Below are positions 22,419 through 34,595 of a stretch of 64,000 nt of DNA, piece by piece (the first letter of the stretch is position 1; every line of letters begins with the position of its first letter). This stretch comes from Proteles cristata cristata. Its lineage: Eukaryota; Chordata; Mammalia; Carnivora; Hyaenidae. The notes beneath the pieces were generated by a model. That model ran no database searches, was not told where the DNA came from, and saw only the letters and a list, made by a program, of their open reading frames with translations. The stretch is from positions 3,844,001 to 3,908,000 of the forward strand of contig JAESUZ010002551.1 in the NCBI GenBank assembly GCA_017311185.1, written 5' to 3'. The position numbers and the translations under genes are program-made.

Positions 22419-24916
22419 TTGAGTCTCTGTCCCTTTTCCGAGATACAAGCCATGATTGCACTTTTATATCAATTTTAGTATCGGTTAGGTTCTTTGTTTT
22501 ATTTTACTTATACAAGTATTGATAGCACTAATATTCACATTAAAAATTCACTGCAGGTGGTAACAGATCTAAAAAGATAGTTTGCCTTGCATTTCAAATA
22601 TGATTCAATTTAAACTGATTGAGAAGTTTTAAAGGGGAGGGAGAATATTTGTTTCAAAATTAAGTCTCTAGAAATATCCACCATAGGTCCATTTTTTTCA
22701 TAAATGTAGAAGTTAAAAACGTTTCCCTCTGAAATGTAAACAATTAAATTCTTCTAATGTGCTACTGTCACAACACAGTTGTGTTCTCTTGTACAAACTT
22801 GTTCAAGAGACAGTAATGCCAAAAGGAGAACATGTGTTGAAAGATATATCTGAGCCTTACTTGGTATTAGACAAATAATGGCACAGACATGCACAAGCGT
22901 GAAAGAAAACAAAGATCAGTGTAAATCATTAGCCTTCTTAATGATAAATTACCAAAACTTAATTATATGCGATGGCAAGGCAGGAAGAAAACTGTTACAA
23001 GTTTTGCCTGCACAAAATTATCAGGTAACTACAAAAGTTAGCAAATGAGAATTCTGACATGTTCAAATTTGCTTTACAAAATATTTACATTTATTTTCTT
23101 GCAAATTTTTAAACACTTTAAAAGATCTACAAAAACATTCTTTGGTCAGACGTTTGCAGCTCTCCTACAGCTTCTTTCTGGACCTAATCGCAAATTCATG
23201 TTTTGCAGAGTCCAGTTTGAAAAATCAATATCCCAACAAATGACAAATGATTAATCTAAGGCTTATGCAGACAAGTATGTGTCAAAATTGAGCCCTGGAA
23301 AGAAGTGTGGCAGATCTGGAGATCTAGGCAGGGACAGAATAAGTTAGGAAATTCACAGTGGCACTATGCAAGGATGAGAGAGAAGAGAAAAGTTTGGTAG
23401 CAGAAAAGAACCATGAAGGTCACAGTTGTCCAGAGATTGGAGGAGCACTTGGTGGGAGAACCGATCCTGAGGCCAATGTCACACAGTGGTTTTTATGAAA
23501 TGATCTTTTTGGCTGGCCATTCTCAGAGCCTTTGGTTATCTTTTGAGTTCTTTTTGACACAGGAGTGACTGATGCATTGTGGAATGAGAGACATATATTC
23601 ACTGTCATTACCTCCCTAGTTGTTCCTTGAATGGATACTTTTTTTCCAGCCCCTGCTTTTAAGATAATCTGGTCTGAAAGAAAGTGTGGAATTTCAGAAA
23701 GACATCTTACTCTTCTCTGTATCCTTTTAAAAATTGAGATTATCTATTCTATTTATATTTTTGAATGTAGGTTTCCTATTGTACTCCTCTTCAAAGTTAA
23801 TTTTATGACATATATAATTTTATTTTTTATGATGATTAATTAATTAATTTACTCTAAATTGTTCATGGGCCCTTTCCAGGGAACTATGTCTCTGTAAATC
23901 TTTGCACTGAAATTGGCACTTTGGTCAGCTGTAGACCTTCCCAGCAGATGTTGTTCTCAGATCCTTGTATCATCCTCACACCTGCAATGTTGAATTATTC
24001 ACTCCCTAGATTTCATCCCTAGCATTCTTGATCCTTAATCTTTGTTTGTCAGGAAAGTCATTCAGTTGCAAGGACTAACTTTCAGAAAGGGTCCCAGATT
24101 ACTTTAGGCTAAATCCTATATTCAAGTTCATACTGAGTCTCTAAGCAAAAGTAATGAGAAACGTGCAGCTGCATGACTGGGTAGACCTTCCTTTGCTTCT
24201 TTCCATTCTCCCCGCTTGCCCTTTAAGCACTTTGACAACTATTGTGCCTACTTCAGAGAAAAGCATATGCTCTGTTTCCGTGACTCTTTCTGGCTCATTT
24301 CATTTAAAGGCTGAATATTCTTGTCCATGGGCCATAGATTAATTTCAGCAGCATGGACATTTGTAATATACATAAATGAGTTAGATGAAGGCATCGAAAC
24401 AAAATTTCTGAGTCTGCAGATGAACTGGAATTGGAAGCAGAGAAAAATAACGAAGGGCGATGAAACCTAATTCAAGGAGAAGAGGGTTTGAGTAAGAAGA
24501 GTGCCAACAAGCATCCAATCAACTTAAATGAAGACAAATATTAAATGAGTTAGGAGAAAAGAGCCAAGATGGAGGCTGTCTGTTAAACAGAATCATGAAT
24601 CAGCTGTCCAAATCAGTGTGTGGTTTGAAAGTTATAGAAAATCACAAAAGCTGACTCAGATAGAACCTAACAGGAAGCTAATGGAAACATAATTATATGT
24701 TTATGTTTTGAAAGAGATAGAATATGTATTATGACAGTGAAAAAATGGCAACCCAGAACCCCGATTATATCACTGTAGAAATATTCTAATTTTCTTACAT
24801 TTTTAAGAGATTTTATCCAGTTGGAAGTCCCACAAAGGGGTAAACTGTATTTTACCCATCTTCTTGAAGGAAATTTGTTTTGTTTTACAAGTGCCTTACC
24901 CAATTAAAAAGAAAGT
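22419..24916. other. Unassigned AT-rich DNA
   Basis: About 2.5 kb without a recognised repeat or gene. Short frames (23045-23254, 23420-23608 minus, 23631-23843, 24154-24342, 24667-24903 minus) show no domains. 'gattaattaattaattta' lies at 23834. Confidence 0.5.
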
Positions 24917-25123
24917 TTTAATGTTTATTAATTTTTGAGACAGGGAGAAACAGAGTGCGAGCAGGGGAGGGGCAGAGAAAGAGGGAGATACAGAATCCAA
25001 AACAGGCTCCAGCCTCTAAGCTGTCAGTACAGAACCCAATGTGGGGCTCAAACCCACAAACTACAAGATCATGACCTGAGTCAAAGTTGGACACTTAACC
25101 GACTGAGCCATCCAGGTGACCCC
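24917..25123 (-). mobile_element. SINEC (CAN SINE)
   Basis: 'ttttaatgtttattaatttt' start, 'gaggggcagagaaagaggga' middle, inverted head 'gagccatccaggtgaccc'. A plus-strand frame (24935-25207) runs antisense through it and is not a gene. Confidence 0.9.
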
Positions 25124-25340
25124 CAACTGTTCATGAAACATTCCAGTAAAATTTCCTACTTTGTTAAGCTTGTGTTTCATAATATTACTGAGCTGCCATA
25201 TACTTAGCATTTAAGACATATTCAGCAGTTATATAATTATGACTAATAATTATAATATAATATATAATTATAACAAATGTTTTTGGGCAGTAGCTTGGGT
25301 ACTAATACAAACACTTATTTATCTAGGTCAAACTCTTCTT

Positions 25341-25551
25341 TAAAAATGTTTTTCATGTTTGTTTACTTTTGGGAGACACAGAGAACAATCAGGGGAGGGG
25401 CAGAGAGAGAGGGAGACACAGAATCAGAAACAGGTTCCAGGCTTTGAGCTGTCAGCCCAGAGCCCGATGCATGGCTCAAACCCACAGACTGTGAGATCAT
25501 GTCCTGAGCTGAAGTTGAATGCTTAAATTGACTGAGCCACCCAGGGGCCCC
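25341..25551 (-). mobile_element. SINEC (CAN SINE)
   Basis: 'taaaaatgtttttcatgttt' start, 'gaggggcagagagagaggga', and inverted head 'gagccacccaggggcccc' ending at 25551. A one-base insertion is seen in 'gcttaaattgactgagcc'. Confidence 0.9.
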
Positions 25552-25569
25552 TAGTTCATTTTGTAAAAA

Positions 25570-25712
25570 TCATTTGAGGTAGGAGCAAAGAATAATTTAT
25601 ATTTCAATTTTAGAGGGGGAAAGAAGAACTGAGACATTAAGTAATTTGTCTAAGGCCATCCACAGTAGGAAATGGAGCCGAGATTCAAGCCCTGGGTTAT
25701 GTTCAGAATCTG
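25570..25712 (-). mobile_element. MIR SINE (ancient)
   Basis: 'catttgaggtaggagcaaag', 'actgagacattaagtaattt', 'gtctaaggccatccacagta' and 'gagccgagattcaagccctg' follow the antisense MIR order. It lies between two SINEC copies. Confidence 0.75.
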
Positions 25713-25717
25713 TTTTT

Positions 25718-25945
25718 CTTCTTCTTTTTAAAATTTATTTATTTGCTTTGAGAAAGAGATTGTGTGTGCATAGGTAGGGGGAGAGGGCAGAGGGAGCATG
25801 AGAGAGAGAGACAGATAGATAGAATTCCAGGCAGGCTATACATTCAGCATGGAGCCCTACAGAGGGCTGGTTCTCACCATTGTGAGATCATGACCTGAGC
25901 CAAAATCAAGAGTTAGTCATTAACTCAGTTAACTGACTGAGACAA
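25718..25945 (-). mobile_element. SINEC, older CAN SINE subfamily
   Basis: Same overall plan as the other SINEC copies but more diverged and with different diagnostic text: 'gagagggcagagggagcatg', 'cattcagcatggagccct', 'gtgagatcatgacctgagcc', 'aactgactgagac'. The head is eroded. It resembles caniform-shared older subfamilies more than the felid-specific ones. Confidence 0.8.
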
Positions 25946-25949
25946 AGTA

Positions 25950-27216
25950 TTTTCCAAAAAATAAATAAATGTTAAGTTACATTTCAAATATGTCTTACAT
26001 GTGTGCAGACATATTTTGAAACCTACATGTTAATTGGGAAGCAGCAGCCACCAGGAAATAGAGCCTGTTCTAGGGCCTGGGAAAAGGTTCAGTTTGGAAA
26101 AAGTAAAATGGTGTTCAGATGTAGCAAACAAGAGGAGTTGGCAATCTGGGTAGACAATAGGCATCATGGGTGTCAAACCATTAAAATGAGCGGGTTGCAG
26201 TTGATGTGTGGGCATGGCAATCGGTTTAGGCACAAGTCAATGCCCGTGATTTCCTGATTAAAAGATCTCTGCATGGGGGCAAATGCTAAGTAGGGTTCGG
26301 ACTGAGATTCTGAGTTAAGGCATCATCTCACCCAGGGAAATATCAACTGTCAGAAATAAGACAGACCCCTAGTTTTAGAAGTGTTAGGCAAGTTATAAAA
26401 ACAAAACTCAGGGTCAGAGATCCAAAGCAGAAGAGCTGGGATTTGTTAACTGGGTGGCAGTGACATCTAGACTGGACTAACTGCAAGGGTGACCTCTTGC
26501 CCATCCCCAGATGGTGACACAAAACAGTATTTACCCCTTTCATCTGGAAGAGGTTTCAATCTTTAGGTGTTGATTCCTAAAGAAGAGGTGAATTCTGAAG
26601 GCTACAATCCAAGTAGAGGCTAATGATGTGCATTTAGATAAACTCAGATGTGTTAAACGCAGTGTTTCAAATACAGGTGGGTTTTTAATAGATTTCCCCT
26701 TAGGAAAATGACAGGAGACCATAATAGCAAGATAGTCTCAAAGTATATATCATAGATATGGTGTATATATCAGGTGTATATTGATATTAGATACTAGATT
26801 AGATATTAGATTTTACCACTGTTTCATCAGAAAACTTCAAATGTAATTCATATCAAACCACCCCCAGGAATAAATAAATATGTTCTATCTATTTTAATCA
26901 TTTTTCTCAAAACCAGAATTCATTAATGGAATACAAAAGGCAATGCAATTTCAAAATGAAATCCTTTAATGTAGCAGTAAAATCCTTTAATGTACACACA
27001 AACTGATTCAAAAGCATTTCATTTCCTCACAGTCACTATAGCAAAACTCAGTAATCTATATTCATTATACACACCAGCTTTTCTAGCACAACTTCTTAGC
27101 TTTGAGCTATTTGCGTGGTGTGTGAATCACCAATTCGGCAAGGCTGGCATCCAGACAGACAGGTAACAAGTGAATATTTTGCATTATTATCAGCTATGTT
27201 GCACTTTTGACACTAT
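25950..27216. other. Unassigned DNA
   Basis: 26000-26560 is moderately GC-rich with overlapping short frames on both strands (26003-26257 plus, 26030-26233 minus), none recognisable. 26735-26815 contains an 'atatcatagatatggtgtat'-type irregular repeat ending in 'gatattagatactagattag'. Confidence 0.45.
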
Positions 27217-27224
27217 TACTATAT

Positions 27225-27458
27225 ACATATATATATATATGTATATATATAAAATTTCTAGGAGAGAGAGAGAGAGAGAGAGACAGCGTGAGCAGGGGAG
27301 GGTCAGAGAGAGAGGGAGTGACAGACTCTGAAACAGGCTCCAGGCTCTGAACTGGCAGTCAGCACAGAGCCCGACGCGGGGCTCGAGCCCACGAACCGCG
27401 AGATCATGACCTAAGCGAAAGTCAGACGCTTAACTGACTAAGCCACCCAGGCTCCCCG
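27225..27458 (-). mobile_element. SINEC (CAN SINE), young 'ctag' subfamily, after an AT array
   Basis: Retains CpGs ('gcccgacgcggggctcgagc') and has the subfamily signature 'ttctaggagagagag' with the extra 'cagt' (aactggcagtcagcac). The tail has become a (TA)n array (27219-27250). Short target duplication actatat (27218-27224 and 27459-27465). Confidence 0.9.
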
Positions 27459-27465
27459 ACTATAT

Positions 27466-27800
27466 TTTTAAAACTCTCTTCATGATATTCTCTATTTGAT
27501 AAACTTAGTGCAATTTTAATAGTGAACATAAGTAGCCACTGCAATGAAATTATAAAATTAGATCTATTTACACCAAATATCTTAGTTATTTTTCACTTTG
27601 AAGACTATAAAACTCACATTTATAAAAGGAGTGAAAAGTCCACCTTCCCACAACAGAAAAAGATATGGAAAAATTTTCCAATTTTGGTAATTACCCAAAG
27701 TAATTAATTTTAAGTAGCTGGTATAAAAGCTATGTGAAAATTATATTGCTTTTCACACTTTGATTGTATATCGTGTTACAAATGTATTTAAAAGGATATT
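27466..27800. other. Unassigned AT-rich DNA
   Basis: Nothing recognised; the frame at 27522-27707 has no protein features. Confidence 0.5.
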
Positions 27801-28053
27801 GAGGGACACCTGGGACACTCAGTCAGTTAAGCGTCAGTCAGTTAAGCACCTGGGACGCTCAGTCAGTTAAGCGTCTGACTTTAGCTCAGGCCTTGATCTT
27901 GCAGTTTGTGAGTTCGAGCCCTGCATCAGGCTCTGTGCTGACAGCTCAGAGCCTAGAGCCTGTTTCACAGTTTGTGTCTCTCTTTCTCTTTCTGTCCTTC
28001 CCCCACTCATACACTCTCTCTCTCCCTCAAAAATAAATATTTTAAAAATTTTT
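27801..28053 (+). mobile_element. SINEC with a duplicated head
   Basis: The first part of the SINE appears twice: 'cacctgggacactcagtcag' at 27807 and 'cacctgggacgctcagtcag' at 27847, with a third 'cagtcagttaag' between them. The remainder is normal, down to 'caaaaataaatattttaaa'. Flanks aaaaggatatt and aaaaaggaatt give an imperfect target duplication. The duplication is internal to the element, probably by slippage or recombination between short repeats. Confidence 0.9.
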
Positions 28054-28069
28054 TAAAAAGGAATTCTAA

Positions 28070-28185
28070 GTGAAATGTAAGTTCCAAGAGGGCAGAGGTG
28101 GTGTCAGTCTTCTTCACCTAATACCTAGCATGGAGACAGCATATGTAGCACTTAAGGAAAGCTTTCTGAATGCATGAATTCAATA
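28070..28185 (+). mobile_element. L2 LINE 3' end fragment
   Basis: 'gttccaagagggcagaggtg', 'cacctaatacctagcatgga' and 'ctttctgaatgcatgaattc' match the L2 3' end in sense orientation. Confidence 0.6.
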
Positions 28186-28474
28186 ACAGTTTAATGTATT
28201 TAAGGTATATAATTTAATGTTACATATTTTTGTTTTCTCACTGAGCACATGTTAAAAGTATAACCACTTATCCTGAGGTATTCTGTGAAACTTTATATAA
28301 TTATTTAAAGTATTAGGAAGCAATATTTGTTAATATTACAGTATCACTTGTGATTTTCAGTATTATGTGCTACATCTTCAGTGTTTTAATCAGATGATAC
28401 AGCAAGACATGCATAGTCTATAGGCTCTATACCACTCAGTGTAGCGTTTAGAAGAGAAGCAATATTCGGTCTTT
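28186..28474. other. Unassigned AT-rich DNA
   Basis: Nothing recognised. Confidence 0.5.
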
Positions 28475-28492
28475 AAGAACACATAAGAATAG

Positions 28493-28665
28493 GGCACCTG
28501 GGTGGCTCAGTTGGTTAAGCATCCAATTTTGGCTCAAGTCATGATCTCATGATTCATGAGTTCCAGCCCCACATCGGGCTCTCTGCCTGTTCACAGCTCA
28601 CTTCAGATCCTCCCTCCTCCTCTCTCTACCCCTCCCCCCCTCAAAAAATAAATAACATTTTTAAA
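28493..28665 (+). mobile_element. SINEC (CAN SINE), short internal deletions
   Basis: 'gggcacctgggtggctcagt' head. The middle reads 'gggctctctgcctgttcaca', shorter than its relatives. Tail 'ctcaaaaaataaataacatt'. Target duplication aagaacacataagaatag (28475-28492) and aagaatacataagaatag (28666-28683), 17 of 18 identical. Confidence 0.93.
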
Positions 28666-28683
28666 AAGAATACATAAGAATAG

Positions 28684-31600
28684 AATGAAGAAAAAAGAAA
28701 TAAAATGATTCTAAGGCAAGATAAATAACACACTAACAGGAGTGAAGTGAGGAAATGATGGTGGATGCTTCTAGAGGCTAGTCTGAGCCTGAATCCTTTG
28801 TAGTGTTCCTAAAAAGAGAAAGTGGAGAGTTAGATGAGAGAAGTTGTCCTCATTATTGAGAGGCTTGATTGTCAGACATCTGAATCCATAAAAGATAATA
28901 CAATGAAAGCTATGTTAAATCCCAGGAAAAAGAAATAAAATTAGAAAGAACTATATTTTGGGAAAGCCTGTTACTTCCACCAAGAGGAACTAGAGGGTAG
29001 GAAGACCAGGTAGAAAGTTGAGGAGCAATGCAGGCAGGTGCTTTAATGAAGGCTGAGCTGGGGTAGTGAAGGGAGACATCTTTGAGTAGAGATAGTTCAG
29101 TGTGATTTTATAAAGTGAAAACAGGATCAACTGAATATGGAGGAAAGACTAGAGCAATGGGAACAAAGATGTACCATGGTGTCAAGCAGGGGAGGCTGAT
29201 AAGACTGTAGGAAGCAGGTGGTATCCTTGAATATAGTGAGAGCACTAGGATTTTGGTGGAAGGAACATGATTACTTCAGTTTGAAGCTGCAGAGAGTTGA
29301 CAGCTATCTGACTCCTCCTAGAAGTATTTAACAGGAGTTGTAAATACAGTACTAAAATTCAGATAAAGCTCATAAATAGGGATGGTGCTCTAGTAGTTAA
29401 AGACATAGTTATTGAAAGGACAGTAAAATGAAGAAACTGGTGAGTTTTTAAAGAATTCAATCCAAATGGAAATGAGTCTGCTGGTTTGAAATGGTAGTTA
29501 ATAAGTAAAAACACTTTTTATTTATAATTGATGTCATAAATTTATGTATTTTGCTAGTGCATTGATTTCCAATCCTTTTGATATTGAGAATCACTATTTA
29601 ACATAATGATGATCCTTTTTTTTTGATGATTATTATCTTGGTGCGCATTTATTTGAGAAAGTACTGCTGACACATCAAAGTTCCATGATCCTCTCTCATG
29701 AATTTATATTATATTAACCACTGCTATTAAATACATTTGTAATATTTTCCATAAGTGTGAGGTACCTATGATGAAGTGTTATGTGAAATATAAGTTGATG
29801 TTTTCAATCACTGATGCTCCCTTATAGAAGCTCTATAGAAAGACTCTTAGTACCTTAGGAAGCATTTATATCTGGGACCAAAGGCTATATTTTTAAACTT
29901 CTAAGTTTAAACTTTTAAGTTTGTAACTAGATTAGGGAATGCATATGAATATACAAAATTGTCAATTTTTTCTTGTCAGACAAGATTTTTTGCCCTCTGA
30001 ACTGGAGAAAAGTGAGAGATGAGGTTGAGTAGTTTGGAGAACAAGAAAGAGAGAAAGATGCAGTGTGGTCACGTGCATTCAGTTTTCTACCCCCTTGAAT
30101 CTGGGTGGTTAGAACACCTTTAAATCCTCTTGGAAGTATGAAAGAATGGCAGAGTTGTATCCTATGTCTCAGTCTTGATTTATACAAAAGCAAGAAGCAT
30201 GGAGGGCCAAGAGGCAGCTTCCCAAAGCACTGAAATATTACTAAGTGGCATGGGAGGTAATTTGTAAGCTTTCTGAGGGCCCCATGTTGGGTAGGGAGTT
30301 GAGATGGGAGAGCGTGGGTCCTTCCCAGGAGGTGTCCTGATTAGAGTGAAGAGTTAAGCAGGGGAGGAAGGGATTATAGTGTGGGGCATGTGTCTGGGGC
30401 CAGCACAGGAAACCTCCCAATTTCCAACAACTGTCACAGCCAGGTAGTCAAAGAGGGGGCTGAGTCAGCAGAGGGAAGAGACGACAATCACAGAACATGT
30501 GAAGTGATACAAATAATTGACAATAGAGCATAACATTGCTATGCAAGAAAACAGGGAATGTAGGCATAAAGAATTTGGGACTAAAAGTGCTAGACCATTT
30601 CCTCTCTTTTATCTATTAATGGACATTAGTTACGATACAATGAAATTAAGTAATTGGGTTTTCTCCCCTCACTTCCCACCTGTAAAGAGCCAGGATGGGT
30701 GGTTTATATCTCAGAAAGTACACACAGAGAAAAGCACCGGCCTGAATCCTGATCCTTCAGGAGATTTTCAGAGAGAGAAGGAAGAAAACGTGTAATGGGG
30801 TCAGTGGCTTCTAAAGAAGGATGAGCTATGAGGAAAGACAATAAGGAAAGAGAGTTTCAAGAAAAAGATATCTTAAATACTTTCAATATTATACAGTTAT
30901 TTCCGCTGCTTGGCTCAGAAGGATCTCACTTTTAGAAATCGTTTCCTATTCTAGAATGGATTCACTTTCTTTAAGCAGCTTCAAAGTTCATCTCTGGAAA
31001 GATGATCATATTTATTTGGAAACAGTAGCAATACAGCAGACATTTTTTAATGGTCTGTCTAGTGCCACAGAAGGTCAAGGAGAATGATTCTATGGGATGG
31101 TACAAGATCTGGGTCAGTGGTAACTTTTTAGAAAATCATTTTCATAGAAGGGCTTGCAGAAGACAAATTGCAAGAGGCTCAGTAAAAGTAAGTGAGGAAA
31201 GAGAGGGCAATATATGGCTGAAGACCAGGAAATGTGCCCCAAAAGAAGTGGTTAGGAGAAGGGCAAGAGTTAGAAAGAATAACCTCTTTAAAATATTGTC
31301 TAGAAAGGAATAAGCCAATTGAGAGAGATTGTTTGAAAATACTAGGGGGGAGGAGAAAAATAGTTTGTGAATTACTGTTACATTTAAACCATAGTGATAT
31401 TTAATAAATAAAAGCTTTCCGGCAGAGTTGTGTCATTAGTATTGGAGAGAAAAAAATGTCCAACTAATAGTTATAATCTATTCATAACCATGAAGTAAAT
31501 CATGTTTGGGTATAATTAGTAAGAGAGCATCATTAAAGGAGAAAAATATTTTTAATCTACTAATAGACCTGGAGTAAATCATGCATTAGGTGTAATTACT

Positions 31601-32689
31601 GGGAGAATACTTGGATCATTGCAAATAATTTGACAACATGGTTCTATTTAATGCATCGCCCTATTTTAAATGAAAACATGGTGCTTGTGATGTATTTTAT
31701 TGTCTATTTGTTGGACCAGCACATTGAAGGAAGAGTAAGAATACTGTGAAGTAGTAAAGGAAAGCCTGTTCTCCTACAATTATGAGAAGAGCCAAAACAT
31801 CCTAAGTGTACATTAAATTTTCTTTCATGCTATTAATTTATTTTGCATTAAGATCTTTCTCTCTGAATGGGATTGCTTTCTCTGCCAGTGCTATCACAAG
31901 CTGTCATCTGTCACAGTGCTGGTTTCTGTACTCCTGGCAGAATCTGCGCCAGGACTCAGGACACAGTCCCTGAGCTCAGTCACCAGGAACCACTCAACTT
32001 TTCAGTCTTTTACCTTCTGATTTCATTTTCACAGCCACTTTCCTGTCCCACTTTTGCATTATTGCTGAAGTCAGGGAATTCGTCCACCGTCACATGTTTT
32101 TCTTTTATCCTCCCATTTACTCTAATACTCCGTTCCTCTTCTTCAAGTACATCTTTAACCTTTTTTTTTCTCTCTTTTCCAAAAATCATTAGCACCTCTG
32201 AACTTCACCTTTTTTATCCTTGTGTTGATATTTTCCCTCTCTTTTAGCAGAGGAAAAACAATATTTGGCCACTCTGCCTCTAAAGAAAATCTAGATGTCC
32301 TACCTGAGGTCATTTGTCTAATGCGATATACTTTAAATTAGTTCACATGTTGAAACTGAATATGTTATGTCCGTTTTGGGACCAAACTCAGTTTCAGGGC
32401 CTGCTTATATGAAGATGCATATGGAACTGGGAAAAAGGGCAAAACCCTGTGGCATTTGCCCTGAGTACACCAGTCTGGTGTGGCACGCAGATGAAAAAAC
32501 TAGTGATTCCAACTGAATTCAGAAGAATAGCACAGAGATAAGCAGACACGTTAATGCTTTAGAAAAATTTAGCTGGTGGGAAGGAGACTAGGTACAAGTA
32601 GATGGTTGAGCTGGAGGTATCACAAACAAATAGAATAGCACAACACAGTTATAACTGGTTTACTAATGCCAGATGATAAAAGACCACAC
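28684..32689. other. 4 kb of unassigned DNA, longest block without a named repeat in this part
   Basis: 28740-29330 and 30220-30480 are G-rich relative to the flanks and may be remains of old elements, but I cannot name them. Frames at 30517-30795, 31050-31313 and 31867-32247 (126 codons, the second longest in the window; low-complexity Ser/Leu/Phe-rich end) show no domain that I recognise. No CpG island is visible. Confidence 0.4.
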
Positions 32690-33146
32690 AAGTTAAATAG
32701 TGAGCAGATGGAGAGGTCCTAAAAGATTTGAAACAGGAAAGTACCATGATAAAATTTTTTCTTTCTTTCTTTCTTTAATTTTTATTTATTTATTTTTGAG
32801 AGAGAGAGGCAGTGAGAGAGAGAGAAGCAGAGAGATGGAATCCCAAGCAGGCTCCGCGCTTCCAGCCCAATGCAAGGTTCAAACCCATGAACCGTGAGGT
32901 CATAACCTGAACCTAAATGAAGAGTCAAATGCTCAGCCAACTTAACCACTCAGATGCCCCCCCTCCAGACAACATTTTCAATTGAAAATAAAACACTGTG
33001 CAAGTATTGTGGAAGATGGATTTAGGTTGAATGATGAATTTACTAGATAGAGAGCTGTTATAGCAATACAGGTGAGCTAGCATATGGATCTGAAAAACGG
33101 AGTGCCAGCATGAATGAAATTAAGGGAACAGATTTAAGTGACACTT

Positions 33147-33148
<2 letters not shown>
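32690..33148 (-). mobile_element. L2 LINE fragment, split by a SINEC
   Basis: Left part 'tgagcagatggagaggtcct' to 'accatgataaaat' (32690-32757) and right part with 'gagctgttatagcaatacag' (33052-33071) through 'gaacagatttaagtgaca' match antisense L2 reverse-transcriptase text seen more clearly at 3300-3530. The SINEC at 32758-32962 interrupts it. Confidence 0.5.
32758..32962 (-). mobile_element. SINEC, older subfamily
   Basis: (TTTC)n-like tail 'ctttctttctttctttaatt', 'tttatttatttatttttgag', 'gcaggctccgcgcttccagc', and inverted head 'ccactcagatgcccc'. It carries the 'gaagagtcaaatgctcagcc' variant typical of older CAN SINEs. Confidence 0.88.

Positions 33149-33194
<46 letters not shown>
33149..33194. 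repeat. (GT)23 microsatellite
   Basis: An uninterrupted run of about 23 GT units immediately left of an L1 3' end, so it may have grown from the boundary region. A perfect array of this length is expected to be polymorphic. Confidence 0.97.
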
Positions 33195-33197
<3 letters not shown>

Positions 33198-33251
33198 AAA
33201 TTAATAGATTACATTTTAGGGTAGTTTTAGGTTTATAGAGAAATTGAACAG

Positions 33252-33472
33252 AGGGGAGCCTGGGTGGCTCAGTCAGTTAAGCGTCCGGCTTTGGGTCAGG
33301 TCATGATCTAATAATGGTTCATAAGTTAGAGCCTTGCTTCAAGCTCTGTGTTGATAGCATGGTGCCTGGAGCCTGCTTCAGATTCTGTGTCTGCTTCTCT
33401 CTCTCTCCCCTTCCTCACTCTTGTTTTGTCCCTCTCTCTGTCAAAAATATAAACATTAAAAAAAATTTTTTT
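33252..33472 (+). mobile_element. SINEC inserted in an L1
   Basis: 'ggggagcctgggtggctcag' head, 'gtcaaaaatataaacattaa' tail. It sits inside the L1 3' UTR; host text 'gaaattgaacaga' left and 'aagagttccatatacc' right rejoin as L1. Confidence 0.93.
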
Positions 33473-34185
33473 AAATACTAAGAGTTCCATATACCTATCC
33501 TAAACCTTTTGCATTAGGGTGGACATTTGTTCCTACTGATGAGCTTAAACATGATGAACCCAAACCCAAATTGATACATTATTATTAACAATAGTCCACA
33601 GTTTACATGAGGGTTCACTCTTTGTATGGTATGGTTTTATGGGATGGGGATCAACAGGAATCCACAGTATAATGTATCCACCATCACAGTAGCATACAGA
33701 ATAGTTTCTCTGCCCTAAGTATACCCTCTGCTTCATGGTTTCATCCCCTTACCTCGCTGAATCAAAGGACACTGCTTATCTTTTTACCATCTCTACAGTT
33801 TTGCCTTTTGTTACATAGTTGGAATTGTACAGTGTGTAGTCTTTTTACATTGCCTTCTTTCACTTGCATTGTCAATTGATACTCCATTGTCTGGATGTAC
33901 CACACGTTTTCTAGTCACTTACTGAAGGGTGTGTTGGTTGCTTCCAAATTTTGACAATTACAAACAAAGCTGCTATAAAGATCTGTGTGCAGTTTTTGTG
34001 TGGACATAAGTTTTTTACAGTTTTTGTAAGCACTCAGAAGTGTGATTGCTGGATTCTTTGGTAAGAATGTATTTAGCTTTGTAAAAAACTGCCTGCTACC
34101 TTCCAAGTGGCTGTACCAATTTGCCCCACTAGCAGTAAGTAAGAGTTCTTGTGCTCTGTATCCTCACCAGCATTTGGTGTTGAGA

Positions 34186-34316
34186 TTTTATATATATATA
34201 AATATATAAATAATATATATATATTACTTATATATATTTTTATATATATTGAGATTTTATATATAAAGATAAATATATATAAATATATATATAATATCTA
34301 TATCTATATAAAACAC
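34186..34316. repeat. TA-rich array within the L1
   Basis: Irregular (TA)n/(ATAA)n with the unit 'ttgagattttatatat' occurring twice (34179 and 34249), so the L1 edge was partly duplicated while the array expanded. Confidence 0.9.
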
Positions 34317-34429
34317 TGTCTTTCTCAGAGTAGAGGTTTTTAATTTTAGTGCAATCCAATTTTTCAATTTTTTTTCATGGATCCTGCTTTTGGTGTTTTA
34401 TCTAAAAACTCCCAGCAATCTAGGACTAC

Positions 34430-34595
34430 ATTGTGAATATATTTAGTGCCACTAAACTGTATACTTAAAAATGGTTAAGTGGTAAATTTTATCTTATGTA
34501 TGTTCTCTCTCTCCCCATCCCTTTCTCTGTCCCCCACACCCCACAGACACACACAGAAACCACACATACACACATGCATTGTCATACCTCAGATT
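34430..34595 (+). mobile_element. L1 3'-terminal fragment nested in a minus-strand L1
   Basis: 'tgaatatatttagtgccact', 'aaactgtatacttaaaaatg' and 'gttaagtggtaaattttatc' match the sense 3' end of an L1, followed by a CT- then CA-rich tail (34500-34577). Host L1 antisense text resumes at 'agattaccagaattttctcc'. Confidence 0.6.

Noticed and set aside
31867..32247. 126-codon plus frame
   Set aside because: No recognised domain, biased Ser/Phe/Leu-rich end from T/C-rich DNA, overlapping minus frame, and no promoter or splice context.
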